From NCBI RefSeq assembly GCF_016587375.1, contig NZ_BNJG01000001.1, forward strand, positions 4,546,501-4,610,500: a DNA stretch of 64,000 bases. The letters run 5' to 3'. This stretch comes from Ktedonobacter robiniae (lineage in GTDB: Bacteria > Chloroflexota > Ktedonobacteria > Ktedonobacterales > Ktedonobacteraceae). Below, in pieces: positions 36,279 to 44,630 of the stretch. How positions within the stretch are numbered: position 1 is the first letter of the stretch; every line of letters starts with the position of its first letter. The translations under genes were made by a program, and so were the position numbers. The notes under the pieces are model-generated. The model ran no database searches. It saw only the letters and a list, made by a program, of their open reading frames with translations, and had not been told where the DNA came from.

Positions 36279-36966
36279 TCGCTTGCTCTTTCTGTTGCTG
36301 CTCGCTGAGCAGGACGTGTATTATTTCGAGGAGCGCGTGGTAGACGGTAGCCTGTGCCTCCTGAATGCGGGGAATATGGTCGCTTGGCGAGTTGATGCAG
36401 TAGTCAAGCGCCTTCGAGCGCAGCATTTTTCCGCCCTCGTAGCCTGTCAGGCCAATGGTCAGCATCTGTTGCTTTTTGGCCTGCTCCAGGGCCAGAAGGA
36501 CATTCGCGGAGTTGCCACTGGTCGAGACGCCCAGCGCGATATCGCCGGGATGGCCAAAGGCGATGACCTGGCGCAGGAAGACGTTTTCATAGCCTACGTC
36601 ATTACCTACTGCCGTTACGACGGCGATGTCATTAGTGAGGGAGATGGCTGGCAGAGGCCTCCCACCTGGAAAGGGTGGGTCCAGCAGCTCGGCCACGATA
36701 TCCTGGGCGTCGGTCGCGCTGCCGCCATTGCCAAAGGCCAGGAGTAGCGCTCCATTGGCGAAGGCGTGCGTCATGGCCTCGCCCGCGGCGATGATCTGTT
36801 CTTCAAACCCCGCAAGCGTGGCGCGCCTGAGAGCCACGACCTCGTGGCATTTCTCCAGTGTGGAGTGTCGTACCTCTGCCAGTACCTCTGCTACATCAGC
36901 TTTTCCCCCTTCAAAGAGGAAGGGATAGAAGAGCTTGTCGTATTCCGAACCTTGTGCTTCACTCAT
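36256..36966 (-). CDS. SIS-domain protein (GmhA-like), hydrogenase-associated, copy A
   Basis: The 236-residue protein has a sugar isomerase fold with phosphate-binding motifs intact: LAFGNGGSATDAQDI and GVSTSGNSANV. It resembles sedoheptulose 7-phosphate isomerase, but its place inside a hydrogenase maturation operon points to an accessory role that is not defined. GGAGGAGG precedes ATG 36966. A second, more divergent SIS gene lies two genes upstream. Confidence 0.88.
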   Translation of the reverse strand: MSEAQGSEYDKLFYPFLFEGGKADVAEVLAEVRHSTLEKCHEVVALRRATLAGFEEQIIAAGEAMTHAFANGALLLAFGNGGSATDAQDIVAELLDPPFPGGRPLPAISLTNDIAVVTAVGNDVGYENVFLRQVIAFGHPGDIALGVSTSGNSANVLLALEQAKKQQMLTIGLTGYEGGKMLRSKALDYCINSPSDHIPRIQEAQATVYHALLEIIHVLLSEQQQKEQANGHEIHR

Positions 36967-37031
36967 CGCTTTCCTCCTCCTACTCTCTCCAGAGCAGGAT
37001 AGCAAGTCTCTCTCTTGCTCCTGCCTTGCCC

Positions 37032-37316
37032 TTAAATCCGTTCTGTGTACAGAGATATGCCTGTGCCTCCATGTACCAGGATCATGTCGCCCGGTTCCAG
37101 TTGATCGAGCAGTGTGACATCGACCTCAGTCTGCTCATTTGCAATCTCTACCAGCGCCATCCCACATGCCTCGTCAACGCTCAGAATGCGTGCGGGTAGC
37201 GCCTCGTCCGAGCAGGTGATACAGTGCCCCTCTATACCTGTAGTGCAGTTGCTGTATGTATCCTGCATTCGTTGCAAGAGCGTCTCTTCCTGATTGTGTG
37301 CTTCATGTTTCTTCAT
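37032..37316 (-). CDS. Divergent HypC/HupF-family protein (second copy)
   Basis: The 94-residue protein shares the HypC beta-barrel pattern (PARILSVDEACGMALVEI and EPGDMILVHGG). It lacks the N-terminal Met-Cys required in canonical HypC. Instead it has a 30-residue extension followed by HCITC (Cys32 and Cys35). It may bind metal or iron through these cysteines, or be a partner of HypD. Its ATG overlaps the upstream SIS gene's stop by ATGA. Confidence 0.82.
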   Translation of the reverse strand: MKKHEAHNQEETLLQRMQDTYSNCTTGIEGHCITCSDEALPARILSVDEACGMALVEIANEQTEVDVTLLDQLEPGDMILVHGGTGISLYTERI

Positions 37317-37936
37317 TGCGAAAGTAAGCCCTCATGCTCGAAGAAGACGTGAACCAGTTCCCAGAGGACGTGGTAGAGCGTCTCATGCGTCTCTTGAATG
37401 ACCAGTGGATCGTTGGCCTGGACGACGAAGCAGAAGTCGAGATCGCTCCGCGCGATCTCTCCGCCATCACGCCCCAGCAAGGCCAGGGTGAGTAGGTCTC
37501 GTTGCCGGGCGAGCGCCAGTCCAGCAAGCACATTGGCGTCCTGCCCATCAACGGAGTAGCCAACGGCGATGTCCTGGGGGCGTGCCAGGGCTTGCAGTTG
37601 GCGCGCGAAGGGCATGGTTGGCGCGCCACCAGCCATTAAACCGCTAATGGTGGCGCTATCATTGGTCAGGGCCATGGCCGGAAGGGCGCGTTTCCCCACA
37701 ATGACCGGGTGGACAAACTCCACCGAGATATGCTGGGCATCGGTGGCCCAGGCCCCATTGCCAAAGGCAATCAGCCGACCTTGCTGGTGAAAGCGGCGCG
37801 CCATGGCCCAGCAAGCCTCCGCGATATGCGGGGACTGAGCGGCGAAAAACGTTTCGGGGACCGAGGTGCTCTGGGCGAAACGGGCCTCGACAAGTGCGCG
37901 CAGGTCGACATGTTTTTGTGGCATTGCTTGCGTCAT
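37313..37936 (-). CDS. SIS-domain protein, hydrogenase-associated, copy B (degenerate)
   Basis: The 207-residue protein is a paralogue of copy A. The ligand motifs are altered: GNGAWATDAQ in place of GNGGSATDAQ, and YSVDGQDANV in place of STSGNSANV, so isomerase activity is doubtful. It sits between hypC and the second hypC-like gene. ATG 37936 (GGGGGA upstream) is chosen over a TTG at 37990 that would overlap hypC. Confidence 0.85.
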   Translation of the reverse strand: MTQAMPQKHVDLRALVEARFAQSTSVPETFFAAQSPHIAEACWAMARRFHQQGRLIAFGNGAWATDAQHISVEFVHPVIVGKRALPAMALTNDSATISGLMAGGAPTMPFARQLQALARPQDIAVGYSVDGQDANVLAGLALARQRDLLTLALLGRDGGEIARSDLDFCFVVQANDPLVIQETHETLYHVLWELVHVFFEHEGLLSQ

Positions 37937-37982
37937 GCTGTCCCCCACAATCTGGCGTAATAATAACCATGGCTGGATAGAT

Positions 37983-38255
37983 CTATTCAATTTGGCTTGA
38001 GCGCAGCATCTTCAATTCATCGGTGTAGACATCGCCCATCTGGTGGAGGGCGGTCATTGTCTCCTGGGCCTCGTGCTCATCGATCTTGCTCATGGCGAAG
38101 CCAACATGAATCAGCACCCAGTCGCCAGGACCAATGCCCTCGGGACGCACCAGTGCTACGTTGACGTTGCGCTTGACGCCCGAGACATCGACTTTGGCAA
38201 TCGAGTTGGCGTCGTCAACAATATCTACAACCTTGCCAGGGATGCCAAGACACAT
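37983..38255 (-). CDS. hypC: Hydrogenase maturation chaperone HypC
   Basis: A canonical HypC of 90 residues with the essential N-terminal MCLGIPGKV (Cys2) and the GDWVLIHVGFAMSKID segment. It carries the Fe(CN)2CO group from HypD to the hydrogenase large subunit. AGGAGAAACGCT precedes the ATG. It follows hypF by 18 bp. Confidence 0.95.
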   Translation of the reverse strand: MCLGIPGKVVDIVDDANSIAKVDVSGVKRNVNVALVRPEGIGPGDWVLIHVGFAMSKIDEHEAQETMTALHQMGDVYTDELKMLRSSQIE

Positions 38256-38273
38256 AGCGTTTCTCCTTTTATA

Positions 38274-40631
38274 TTAGCTAGCTGCTGTACGCAGGCGCGC
38301 CGCCGCGGTGGCGAGCTGACCCAGGCAGAGTCCACCATCATTAGGCGGGACCTGCCGATTGACGTAGACGTGAAACCCGGAGGCCTCCAGGCGCCGCTGC
38401 ACTTCTTCAAGCAGGAAGCGATTCTGGAAGACGCCCCCGCTCAGCGCGACGCGCCGCTGCCCGCTACTTGCCCCCAACTCGCAACAAGCTGTGGCCAGCA
38501 TCTCCGCAATAGTGCGATGAAAACGGGCGGCGATATTGGCTGAGGGTTCACCTCGCCTCATGTCCTCGACTATAGCTCGTATGGCAGGCGCGACATCCAG
38601 GAGCCTGGGATGTTGCTCACCCTGCTCCTGGATGGCGAAGGGATAGCAGTCGTCTTCCATGCCCAGGCCTGCCTTGTGCGCCAGGATTTCAAGCTCAATC
38701 GCGGCCTGTCCCTCGTAGAGTACCTCCTGGCGTAGCCCCAGGAGCGCGGCCACGGCGTCAAAGAGTCGCCCCAGACTGGAGGTGGCTGGACTATTAAGCT
38801 GGCGCTCGATCATCTGCGAGATGATGTGCCAGGCGCGGCGATCAAGCATATAAGTGAAAGGGATGGGTAGCTTAGGGAAGCTCGCGCCAAAGGCCTGGTC
38901 CAGGTAGACCGCCGCCATGCGCCAGGGCTGACGGATAGCCTGCTCGCCCCCTGGAAGGGGGACGTAGGCCAGGTGCGCCAGGCGCGTGAAGTCGCCAAGC
39001 GTGGCCTGCATAATCTCGCAGCCCCAGATGGCGCCATCTGTCCCATATCCTGTGCCATCGGCGGCGATGCCGAGCACACTCCCCTCAAGCTGGTGCTCCG
39101 CCATGACGCTGGTAATGTGCGCATGGTGGTGCTGTACGCCGATCTTCTGAGGAATGTCCGTCTCAAGGGCGTATTTGGTCGCCAGGTACTCAGGATGCAG
39201 GTCATATGCGATGGCCTGGGGCTCGATATCGAAGAGGCACTGAAAGTGCGTGATGCCTTCGCGGAACGAGGTCAAGGTCTCCAGATTCTCCAGGTCGCCA
39301 ATGTGGTGGCTGAGGAAGGCGCGGCGCTGCTTGCCAACGCAGAAGGCGTTTTTCAGATGTCCACCACATGCCAGCAAGGGGACAGGCAGGTCAAAGCCCA
39401 GCGCGATAGGCTCGGGTACATAGCCGCGTGCACGGCGCAGGAACTGTATCTCTCCGCCAACGACGCGGGTGACCGAGTCATCGGTACGCATATGAATCTC
39501 GCGGTTATGGCTGAGCATACCCTCCGCGATGGGGGTGAGGCGGGTCCGCGCATCCACGTCACGATAGGCAATGGGTTCCTCGCTCAGGTTCCCGCTCGTC
39601 ATCACAAGGACTGGCACGCCTTCCACCCCTATGCGCTCACGAAAATGCCGGAGCAGGAGATGGTGAAGCGGGGTATAAGGCAGCATCAGCCCTAGAGTGT
39701 CATAGCCTGGCGCGACACCGGAAGCCACCGGGTTCTCGGGGAGCTGATCAAGCAGAACAATTGGGCGTCGATGAGATTGAAGTAGGGTCGCCTCGTTCTC
39801 GTGGATATGGCAGAGCTGTTGCGCTGTCTCAGTATCCGGTACCATGAGGGCAAAGGGTTTGGCCTCGCGTCGCTTGCGCTGTCGCAGGCGCTGCACAGCT
39901 TCGGCGTTGCAGGCATCACAGGCCAGGTGATAGCCGCCCAGTCCCTTGATGGCGAGGATGGCTCCTTGCGCAAGCTGTTCAGCCGCGAGCGCGATCTGAT
40001 CTCTCTGCGAGTCGAGATTGGCTTGTGTTTCTTGCCATGCCTGGAACTGCACATGAGGTCCGCACACAGGGCAGGCGTTGGGCTGGGCATGGAAACGCCG
40101 ATTGGCCGGGTCCTCGTATTCCGCCTGGCAGGCGGGACACATGGTGAAGGCGCGCATAGTGGTCTTCTCCCGGTCATAGGGGACATCCTGGATGATGGTG
40201 AAGCGTGGACCACAGTTGGTGCAGTTGATAAAGGGATAGGCGAAACGCCGGTCGCCTGGGGTGAAGAGTTCGCGCTGGCAGTCAGGGCAGGTCGCGCAGT
40301 CTGGCGAGATGAGAGCCTGTCGCTCGTCACCTGCCTCGCTGTGAGCAATGCGAAAGTCTCGCTCATGGCACAGAGGAATGGACTCGACTTCGATGGTATC
40401 GACGTGTGCCAGGGGAGGTGTGTCATGGCACATAGCGTGCTGAAAGCGCTCAAGCTGTGCAAGGGCGCCCTCGACTTCGATGGTGACGCCGAGGCTGTTG
40501 TTGAGCACAAAGCCTGTCAACCCGCACTGGAGGGCCTGGGTGTAGACGAATGGGCGGAAGCCTACGCCCTGGACGATGCCCCGAATGCAGAGGCGTCTAC
40601 GCTCAATTGTCATGCCACTGACCGTTGCCAT
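38274..40631 (-). CDS. hypF: Carbamoyltransferase HypF
   Basis: HypF converts carbamoyl phosphate into the carbamoyl group for the CN ligands. The 785-residue protein contains, in order: an acylphosphatase domain (about 8-100, IRGIVQGVGFRPFVY); two zinc-finger pairs (Cys112/115, Cys137/140, Cys165/168, Cys187/190); a YrdC-like domain (IKGLGGYHLACDA); and a Kae1-like carbamoyltransferase domain with VQHHHAHITSVMAEH and ALSGGVFQNRFL. GAAGGAG precedes ATG 40631. It is separated from hypB by a repeat-filled gap. Confidence 0.96.
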   Translation of the reverse strand: MATVSGMTIERRRLCIRGIVQGVGFRPFVYTQALQCGLTGFVLNNSLGVTIEVEGALAQLERFQHAMCHDTPPLAHVDTIEVESIPLCHERDFRIAHSEAGDERQALISPDCATCPDCQRELFTPGDRRFAYPFINCTNCGPRFTIIQDVPYDREKTTMRAFTMCPACQAEYEDPANRRFHAQPNACPVCGPHVQFQAWQETQANLDSQRDQIALAAEQLAQGAILAIKGLGGYHLACDACNAEAVQRLRQRKRREAKPFALMVPDTETAQQLCHIHENEATLLQSHRRPIVLLDQLPENPVASGVAPGYDTLGLMLPYTPLHHLLLRHFRERIGVEGVPVLVMTSGNLSEEPIAYRDVDARTRLTPIAEGMLSHNREIHMRTDDSVTRVVGGEIQFLRRARGYVPEPIALGFDLPVPLLACGGHLKNAFCVGKQRRAFLSHHIGDLENLETLTSFREGITHFQCLFDIEPQAIAYDLHPEYLATKYALETDIPQKIGVQHHHAHITSVMAEHQLEGSVLGIAADGTGYGTDGAIWGCEIMQATLGDFTRLAHLAYVPLPGGEQAIRQPWRMAAVYLDQAFGASFPKLPIPFTYMLDRRAWHIISQMIERQLNSPATSSLGRLFDAVAALLGLRQEVLYEGQAAIELEILAHKAGLGMEDDCYPFAIQEQGEQHPRLLDVAPAIRAIVEDMRRGEPSANIAARFHRTIAEMLATACCELGASSGQRRVALSGGVFQNRFLLEEVQRRLEASGFHVYVNRQVPPNDGGLCLGQLATAAARLRTAAS

Positions 40632-40720
40632 AACTGCTCCTTCGCAGGGCTACGCGCGTCACTGCGGCATTATACCTGATCCTTCCTTGACTCTATACAA
40701 AAACGCTAGAAAACGTTCTA

Positions 40721-40936
40721 CACCCGGTAGGGACCCGGTTTACCGCGTCCAAAGGCGATTAATCGCCTGTAGGCGTGGCCCAAAGATTCCATTGCACTCT
40801 GCTGAGAGTGGTTCGTCTGTTGCCCACAAAGGTTTTTGGCTTGCGCCGCACTGCCATGAATGGCATTCGGACGCGCTAAAGCGGGTCCCTACCAGATGGG
40901 AAACGGACACGGTAAACCTGATCCCCCTACCGGGTG
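40721..40936. repeat. Nested inverted-repeat element between hypB and hypF
   Basis: About 215 bp of nested inverted repeats. Arms 40726-40750 and 40869-40893 match in 23 of 25 positions (GGTAGGGACCCG...GCGTCC type). The 12 bases at 40721-40732 reappear inverted at 40925-40936. A perfect 16-bp palindrome, AGGCGATTAATCGCCT, lies at 40753-40768. The right end contains the last codons and stop of hypB. A related element occurs at 60127-60195. It looks like a small non-autonomous mobile or REP-like element. Confidence 0.6.
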
Positions 40937-41577
40937 GGAAGCGACTTGAGCCAGTCGCACCAGGCTGGTAGGCCGGTACCCGTTCGGCAGCTCACTTCGA
41001 AGATCGTCAGGTCGGGCTTGATAGCTCGCGCCTGCCGTTTGACCTTTTCCAGGTCATAGGTGACATGGGGCAGGAGATCCAGTTTGTTGATAACCAGGGC
41101 CTGGGCACTGGCGAACATCTCGGGATACTTGGCTGGCTTATCGTCACCCTCGCTGGTGCTGACCATCACTACGCGTATGTCTTCGCCCAGGTCCCAGGCG
41201 GAGGGACAGACCAGGTTGCCGATGTTCTCAATGAAGAGCAGGCGCAGGGGAGCCAGGTCCATCTGCGCGAGCGCGTCGCGCACCATATGGGCCTCCAGGT
41301 GGCAGGCCCCACGCGTATTGATCTGGACGGAGATGCCACCTGCCGCCTCAATGCGCTCGGCGTCTGCGCTGGTCTCGATATCGCCCTCAATGACGCCGAT
41401 GCTGATGCGCGTATGCAGGCACGCAATAGTCTGCTCTAGCAGCGTGGTCTTCCCGGCGCCCGGTCCACTCATGAGGTTGATCGTGCGGATGCCACGCGCT
41501 CGTAGCTGCTGGCGTATCTCCTGGGCGATATCCTCGTTGACCGCCAGGATCTTTTGCGCGATAGTAACCTTGGGCAT
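40927..41577 (-). CDS. hypB: Hydrogenase nickel-insertion GTPase HypB
   Basis: The 216-residue GTPase inserts nickel with HypA. Motifs: Walker A LMSGPGAGKTTLLEQT, GVIEGDIETSADAERI, metal-site segment GACHLEAHMV, and NKLDLL for guanine recognition. It lacks the N-terminal His-rich nickel store and the CXXCGC motif found in some homologues. GAGGAG precedes the ATG, 5 bp after hypA. Its final codons and stop lie within the inverted-repeat element. Confidence 0.96.
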   Translation of the reverse strand: MPKVTIAQKILAVNEDIAQEIRQQLRARGIRTINLMSGPGAGKTTLLEQTIACLHTRISIGVIEGDIETSADAERIEAAGGISVQINTRGACHLEAHMVRDALAQMDLAPLRLLFIENIGNLVCPSAWDLGEDIRVVMVSTSEGDDKPAKYPEMFASAQALVINKLDLLPHVTYDLEKVKRQARAIKPDLTIFEVSCRTGTGLPAWCDWLKSLPTR

Positions 41578-41582
41578 GCTCG

Positions 41583-41948
41583 CTACTCCTCTGCCTGCAT
41601 GGGGGCATCAATCTCTATGTCGACGATCTGCATCTCGGTGCCAGAAACGACCTCTGTCTCCCAGCCCTGACAGGTTGGGCACTGGCGAATAAAGTTTATG
41701 ACAGTGAACTCGCTGGCGCAGCGCTGGCAGCGTGCGCGGTATGGGATGAACTCAATTGAGAGCCTCGACCCCTCTAGCAGCGGGTAGAGGCTGGCCACCA
41801 TCTCAAAGCAGAAGGTGAGCGAGTCATTCACCACGCCCTGGGCCTCTCCAATCTGGAGGTGGATCTCGCGTACATGCGTGGCCTGGTGGCTCTGCGCCTG
41901 GGCGTCGACGGCTTCGGCTATACCCTGCGCGATAGCGAGTTCATGCAT
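41583..41948 (-). CDS. hypA: Hydrogenase nickel-metallochaperone HypA
   Basis: The 121-residue protein has the essential N-terminal MHELAIAQ (His2 nickel ligand) and a zinc ribbon formed by ARCQRCASEF and RQCPTCQGW. A variable acidic tail follows. It delivers nickel to the large subunit together with HypB, encoded immediately downstream. Confidence 0.95.
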   Translation of the reverse strand: MHELAIAQGIAEAVDAQAQSHQATHVREIHLQIGEAQGVVNDSLTFCFEMVASLYPLLEGSRLSIEFIPYRARCQRCASEFTVINFIRQCPTCQGWETEVVSGTEMQIVDIEIDAPMQAEE

Positions 41949-41960
41949 AGTGGCCCCTTA

Positions 41961-42062
41961 TTACATATGGCGTATGCGCATATAGCGCTGATAGTCGGGA
42001 TAAAGTTGCCTGAGGATGAGCACTATCAGACCAAGTGCGGCGAGTAAGGTAAATGGTTTCAT
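41961..42062 (-). CDS. 33-residue membrane peptide of the hydrogenase operon
   Basis: A short frame starts at ATG 42062. It encodes one hydrophobic helix (FTLLAALGLIVLIL) followed by RQLYPDYQRYMRIRHM, and ends 12 bp before hypA. The pattern of a helix followed by a basic P-D-x-x-R-Y-x-R-x-R tail resembles the DUF6893 small proteins found in actinobacterial hydrogenase clusters (family name recalled, not searched). It may anchor a complex to the membrane. AAGGAAAGG lies rather far upstream. Confidence 0.65.
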   Translation of the reverse strand: MKPFTLLAALGLIVLILRQLYPDYQRYMRIRHM

Positions 42063-42085
42063 AATATTAACCAGACCTTTCCTTG

Positions 42086-42679
42086 CTAAAAGGATGACTC
42101 CTTTGTCCTGGATGAAACGGTTGCCTGCTGAGTATCTACGAGGGTCTCTGCTACAAGCGTGTCAATAAGTTGAATGGCCTCACTAATCGCGGCCTCGACT
42201 GACTGACTTAACCCTGGATGAATGTCGAAGTCGTCTGCCTGGGTGTCAAGTGGCGAGGGTTCGCAGCCAACCAGCAGGGTGCGCCCGGGCTGAGCGCCGA
42301 GTGCGCGGGCGAAGGCCAGCATCTTGACCGGGTCCATACTGTGTGCATCCAGGGCGATGCGACCCGCCTCTGTGCCTTGCTCAGGCGTCGGTTGTGCCTG
42401 GTCTATTTCGAGCAGGTAGAGGGTGCCGGGCGCTCCTCCTCGTGCCACCGTGTCGATCAGGATCAGGTTATCGTAGCCATCGAGCAGGGTATAGGCGAGT
42501 TCTACGCCTCGGATGCCGAAATCGACTATCTCTACACCCGCGGAATATGGTTTGGTCTCGCGGCGCAGGAGGCGCTGAGCCACCTCGCAGCCGAAGCCAT
42601 CATCACCCAGAAAGATGTTGCCGATCCCCGCGATCAGAATGGATGATTGGCTTTGTGGCCTGGATGCAGACTGACTCAT
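42086..42679 (-). CDS. Hydrogenase maturation protease (HyaD/HycI family)
   Basis: The 197-residue endopeptidase removes the C-terminal tail of the large subunit after nickel insertion. The signature GIGNIFLGDDGFGCEVAQRL carries the first metal-binding acid, VDFGIRGVELAYTLLDGYDN the second, and IDAHSMDP-type residues follow as LDAHSMDPVKML. GGAGGG precedes the ATG, which overlaps the upstream 435-residue gene by ATGA. Its likely substrate, the large subunit here, has a 21-residue tail after the last ligand motif. Confidence 0.93.
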   Translation of the reverse strand: MSQSASRPQSQSSILIAGIGNIFLGDDGFGCEVAQRLLRRETKPYSAGVEIVDFGIRGVELAYTLLDGYDNLILIDTVARGGAPGTLYLLEIDQAQPTPEQGTEAGRIALDAHSMDPVKMLAFARALGAQPGRTLLVGCEPSPLDTQADDFDIHPGLSQSVEAAISEAIQLIDTLVAETLVDTQQATVSSRTKESSF

Positions 42680-43983
42680 AGCGTTCCCTCCACCAGTGGT
42701 TCAACCTCCTCGGGCGCGAAGAAGAAGCGATGCCCGGGCAGGACGCGCTCATCCCATTGCTCGCGCCCGGGATCATCATCCAGCGTCACGACGAGGAAGA
42801 GCCGGTTTTCAAAATCCTGCTGGATGCCTTCGACGCGTGCCACCTTGCCATTGAGCAAGAGATCAAAGGCATCTGCCCGCAGTTTGGGGTGCAGACGCAC
42901 GCGATCGCCAGCGCTTACCTCGCGGTTAGCGATGCGTATCGCCCGTGGCGGCGGATAGTCCTCACCAGGAAAGGTCTGCTCATAGGTCTTGCTCGCCAGT
43001 TGCGGCTTGCTGGTCTGCCACTCGCGAATGGTGCCGTGAAGCGCCATCAATTGTTCTGGTGCCAGAGTCTCGACTCGTTCGAGGAGCTGGCGCGCCTGCT
43101 CGCTCCCGTGACGCATGGCCTCTTTCTCCTCATCGCTGAGCGTCAAAATGCGCAGTGTGAGCAATTCGTCGATCTCGGTACCGTCGAAGAAGGTGCCGGG
43201 ACTCTCGGGTGCGATCTGAGGATAATCATAGAGAATGATGGGTGCTGAGAGCATGGTGTCATGTGCACCCTGTTCTCCAACCAGCACCGGCCATGTGCGG
43301 ACATTCTGGCAGCCCTGCACCGCCTGGCTCATCTCGTCAGGGTACTCCAACAGCGAGATAAAGCTACCGTGCTCTACCTGTAAGATCGTGTGGGTCGAGA
43401 CGAAGGCATGCAAGAGAATATCATCATGGCGATTGCTGATCTGCTCCGTGCCGGGTGTCGTATTTTCGATCTCCACCCTGAGCTTGAAGAGCTGTGGCTC
43501 AACCCGTGTCGCGCTGATGTATAACCTGCCCTGAAGTGGCTGCTGTACCCGTGTGACAGCTGTTCCGCCAGGCGAGGTGGACGTATCTGTCTGTTGCATG
43601 CCCTCGAAGCTAATCTCTACTGTCTGAGGCTGCGCAAGCAGGTCGCCAAGCACTATCTCAGGGGCTAGGACCTCGCGCTCCAGGCCCTCTTGCCAGCTCT
43701 CTTGTTCGCTTGCCTTACTTTGTGGCGTGTCTGGAGTGCAGGCAAGCAGGTGGAGGAAGCGGGCCAGGACCGTCAGGTGGGTGGTGGGCGAACCTTGAAT
43801 CAGGCATTCGGTGCGCATGTGCCAGGGTTCAATATTGCCTTGCGCCTCGCTATAGGGACGAGGATAAACCACGCCGATGGTCCAGCGCAGGCGATTTTTG
43901 AGCGCGTCGTGACGATAGGGATAGAGCAGGTAGCCCTCGTAGAGCACCGCGTCGGCGATGGCTTTGATATGCTCTGATATCAT
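42676..43983 (-). CDS. Unknown 435-residue hydrogenase-operon protein
   Basis: I do not recognise a named domain. The protein has an N-terminal segment with VLYEGYLLYPYRHDALKNR, a strand-rich middle (RLYISATRVEPQLFKLRVEI), and a C-terminal KOW/SH3-like part (AGDRVRLHPK ... ARVEGIQQD). It has few cysteines and no membrane helix. It is coupled by ATGA overlaps to the genes on both sides, so it probably works in assembly or in the mature complex. AAGGAGGT precedes the ATG. Confidence 0.8.
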   Translation of the reverse strand: MISEHIKAIADAVLYEGYLLYPYRHDALKNRLRWTIGVVYPRPYSEAQGNIEPWHMRTECLIQGSPTTHLTVLARFLHLLACTPDTPQSKASEQESWQEGLEREVLAPEIVLGDLLAQPQTVEISFEGMQQTDTSTSPGGTAVTRVQQPLQGRLYISATRVEPQLFKLRVEIENTTPGTEQISNRHDDILLHAFVSTHTILQVEHGSFISLLEYPDEMSQAVQGCQNVRTWPVLVGEQGAHDTMLSAPIILYDYPQIAPESPGTFFDGTEIDELLTLRILTLSDEEKEAMRHGSEQARQLLERVETLAPEQLMALHGTIREWQTSKPQLASKTYEQTFPGEDYPPPRAIRIANREVSAGDRVRLHPKLRADAFDLLLNGKVARVEGIQQDFENRLFLVVTLDDDPGREQWDERVLPGHRFFFAPEEVEPLVEGTL

Positions 43984-44630
43984 GGCTCTACCTCCTTGCT
44001 GGCTGTATAGAGCAAGCGTTGCAGGGTATCATCCCAGGTCAGCAATTTATGTCCCATCTTATAGGCATAGAGAAGATCAAAAACGTCTTTATGCATGCGA
44101 ATCCAGGCGCTATTGGGATAGTAATGATTCATCATGTCACGCCAGAGGCTGACTGGCAGACGATAGAAGGCCTCCTTCGACCAGGGGATCTGTCCGATTT
44201 GCAACTGTCCCTGTTCTCCACTGTAGAAGATCGTCCCGCTAAAGAGAAAGCTGAGAGGGATCTCGCCATCCTCGAGGGCGTCAAAGTATTTTGTACCGAC
44301 GACATCAAAGTCGTAGGTGCAGGGAACGGGTAGATCTACAAGTGTACTGCCGCGAAACTGTGGTACAACGACGCCTACATGCGTCCAGTGCAGGCTGCGC
44401 AGGGTCTCGCCCCAGCGCTGGGGCTCGCCAAAGACTTCAAGCAGGCGGGCCTGGGCGCCGGGGCTGTAGTGGCGCTGCGTGACCGCGATCTGGATCTGGC
44501 AGCGGAGCGCGATGCTGTGAATGGTCTCTTCTGCGTCTTCATTGCTCACACGTAACTGAAAGAGTAGCATGGGCGTCGCGGCATATGTCGGAACCTCGGC
44601 CTGGACAATTTCGAAGTTCATCTCTGGCAT
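43980..44630 (-). CDS. DUF6084-like protein, hydrogenase-associated
   Basis: The 216-residue soluble protein has a strand-rich N-terminal half (FEIVQAEVPTYAATPMLLFQ) and a C-terminal signature IPWSKEAFYRLPVSLWRDMM with YYPNSAWIRMHKDVFDLLYA, as in proteins annotated DUF6084 in actinobacterial hydrogenase loci (recalled). Function unknown. ATG 44630 follows GGAGGAGA by 7 bases. It overlaps the gene before it by 13 bases and the gene after it by 4. Confidence 0.78.
   Translation of the reverse strand: MPEMNFEIVQAEVPTYAATPMLLFQLRVSNEDAEETIHSIALRCQIQIAVTQRHYSPGAQARLLEVFGEPQRWGETLRSLHWTHVGVVVPQFRGSTLVDLPVPCTYDFDVVGTKYFDALEDGEIPLSFLFSGTIFYSGEQGQLQIGQIPWSKEAFYRLPVSLWRDMMNHYYPNSAWIRMHKDVFDLLYAYKMGHKLLTWDDTLQRLLYTASKEVEP

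Noticed and set aside
39801..40679. Plus-strand open frame (about 290 codons) opposite hypF
   Set aside because: It is the antisense of the conserved HypF coding sequence, without family motifs or start signals.
40721..40936. Possible CRISPR or tandem-repeat array
   Set aside because: The repeats are inverted and nested with no regular spacers; no cas genes in the window.
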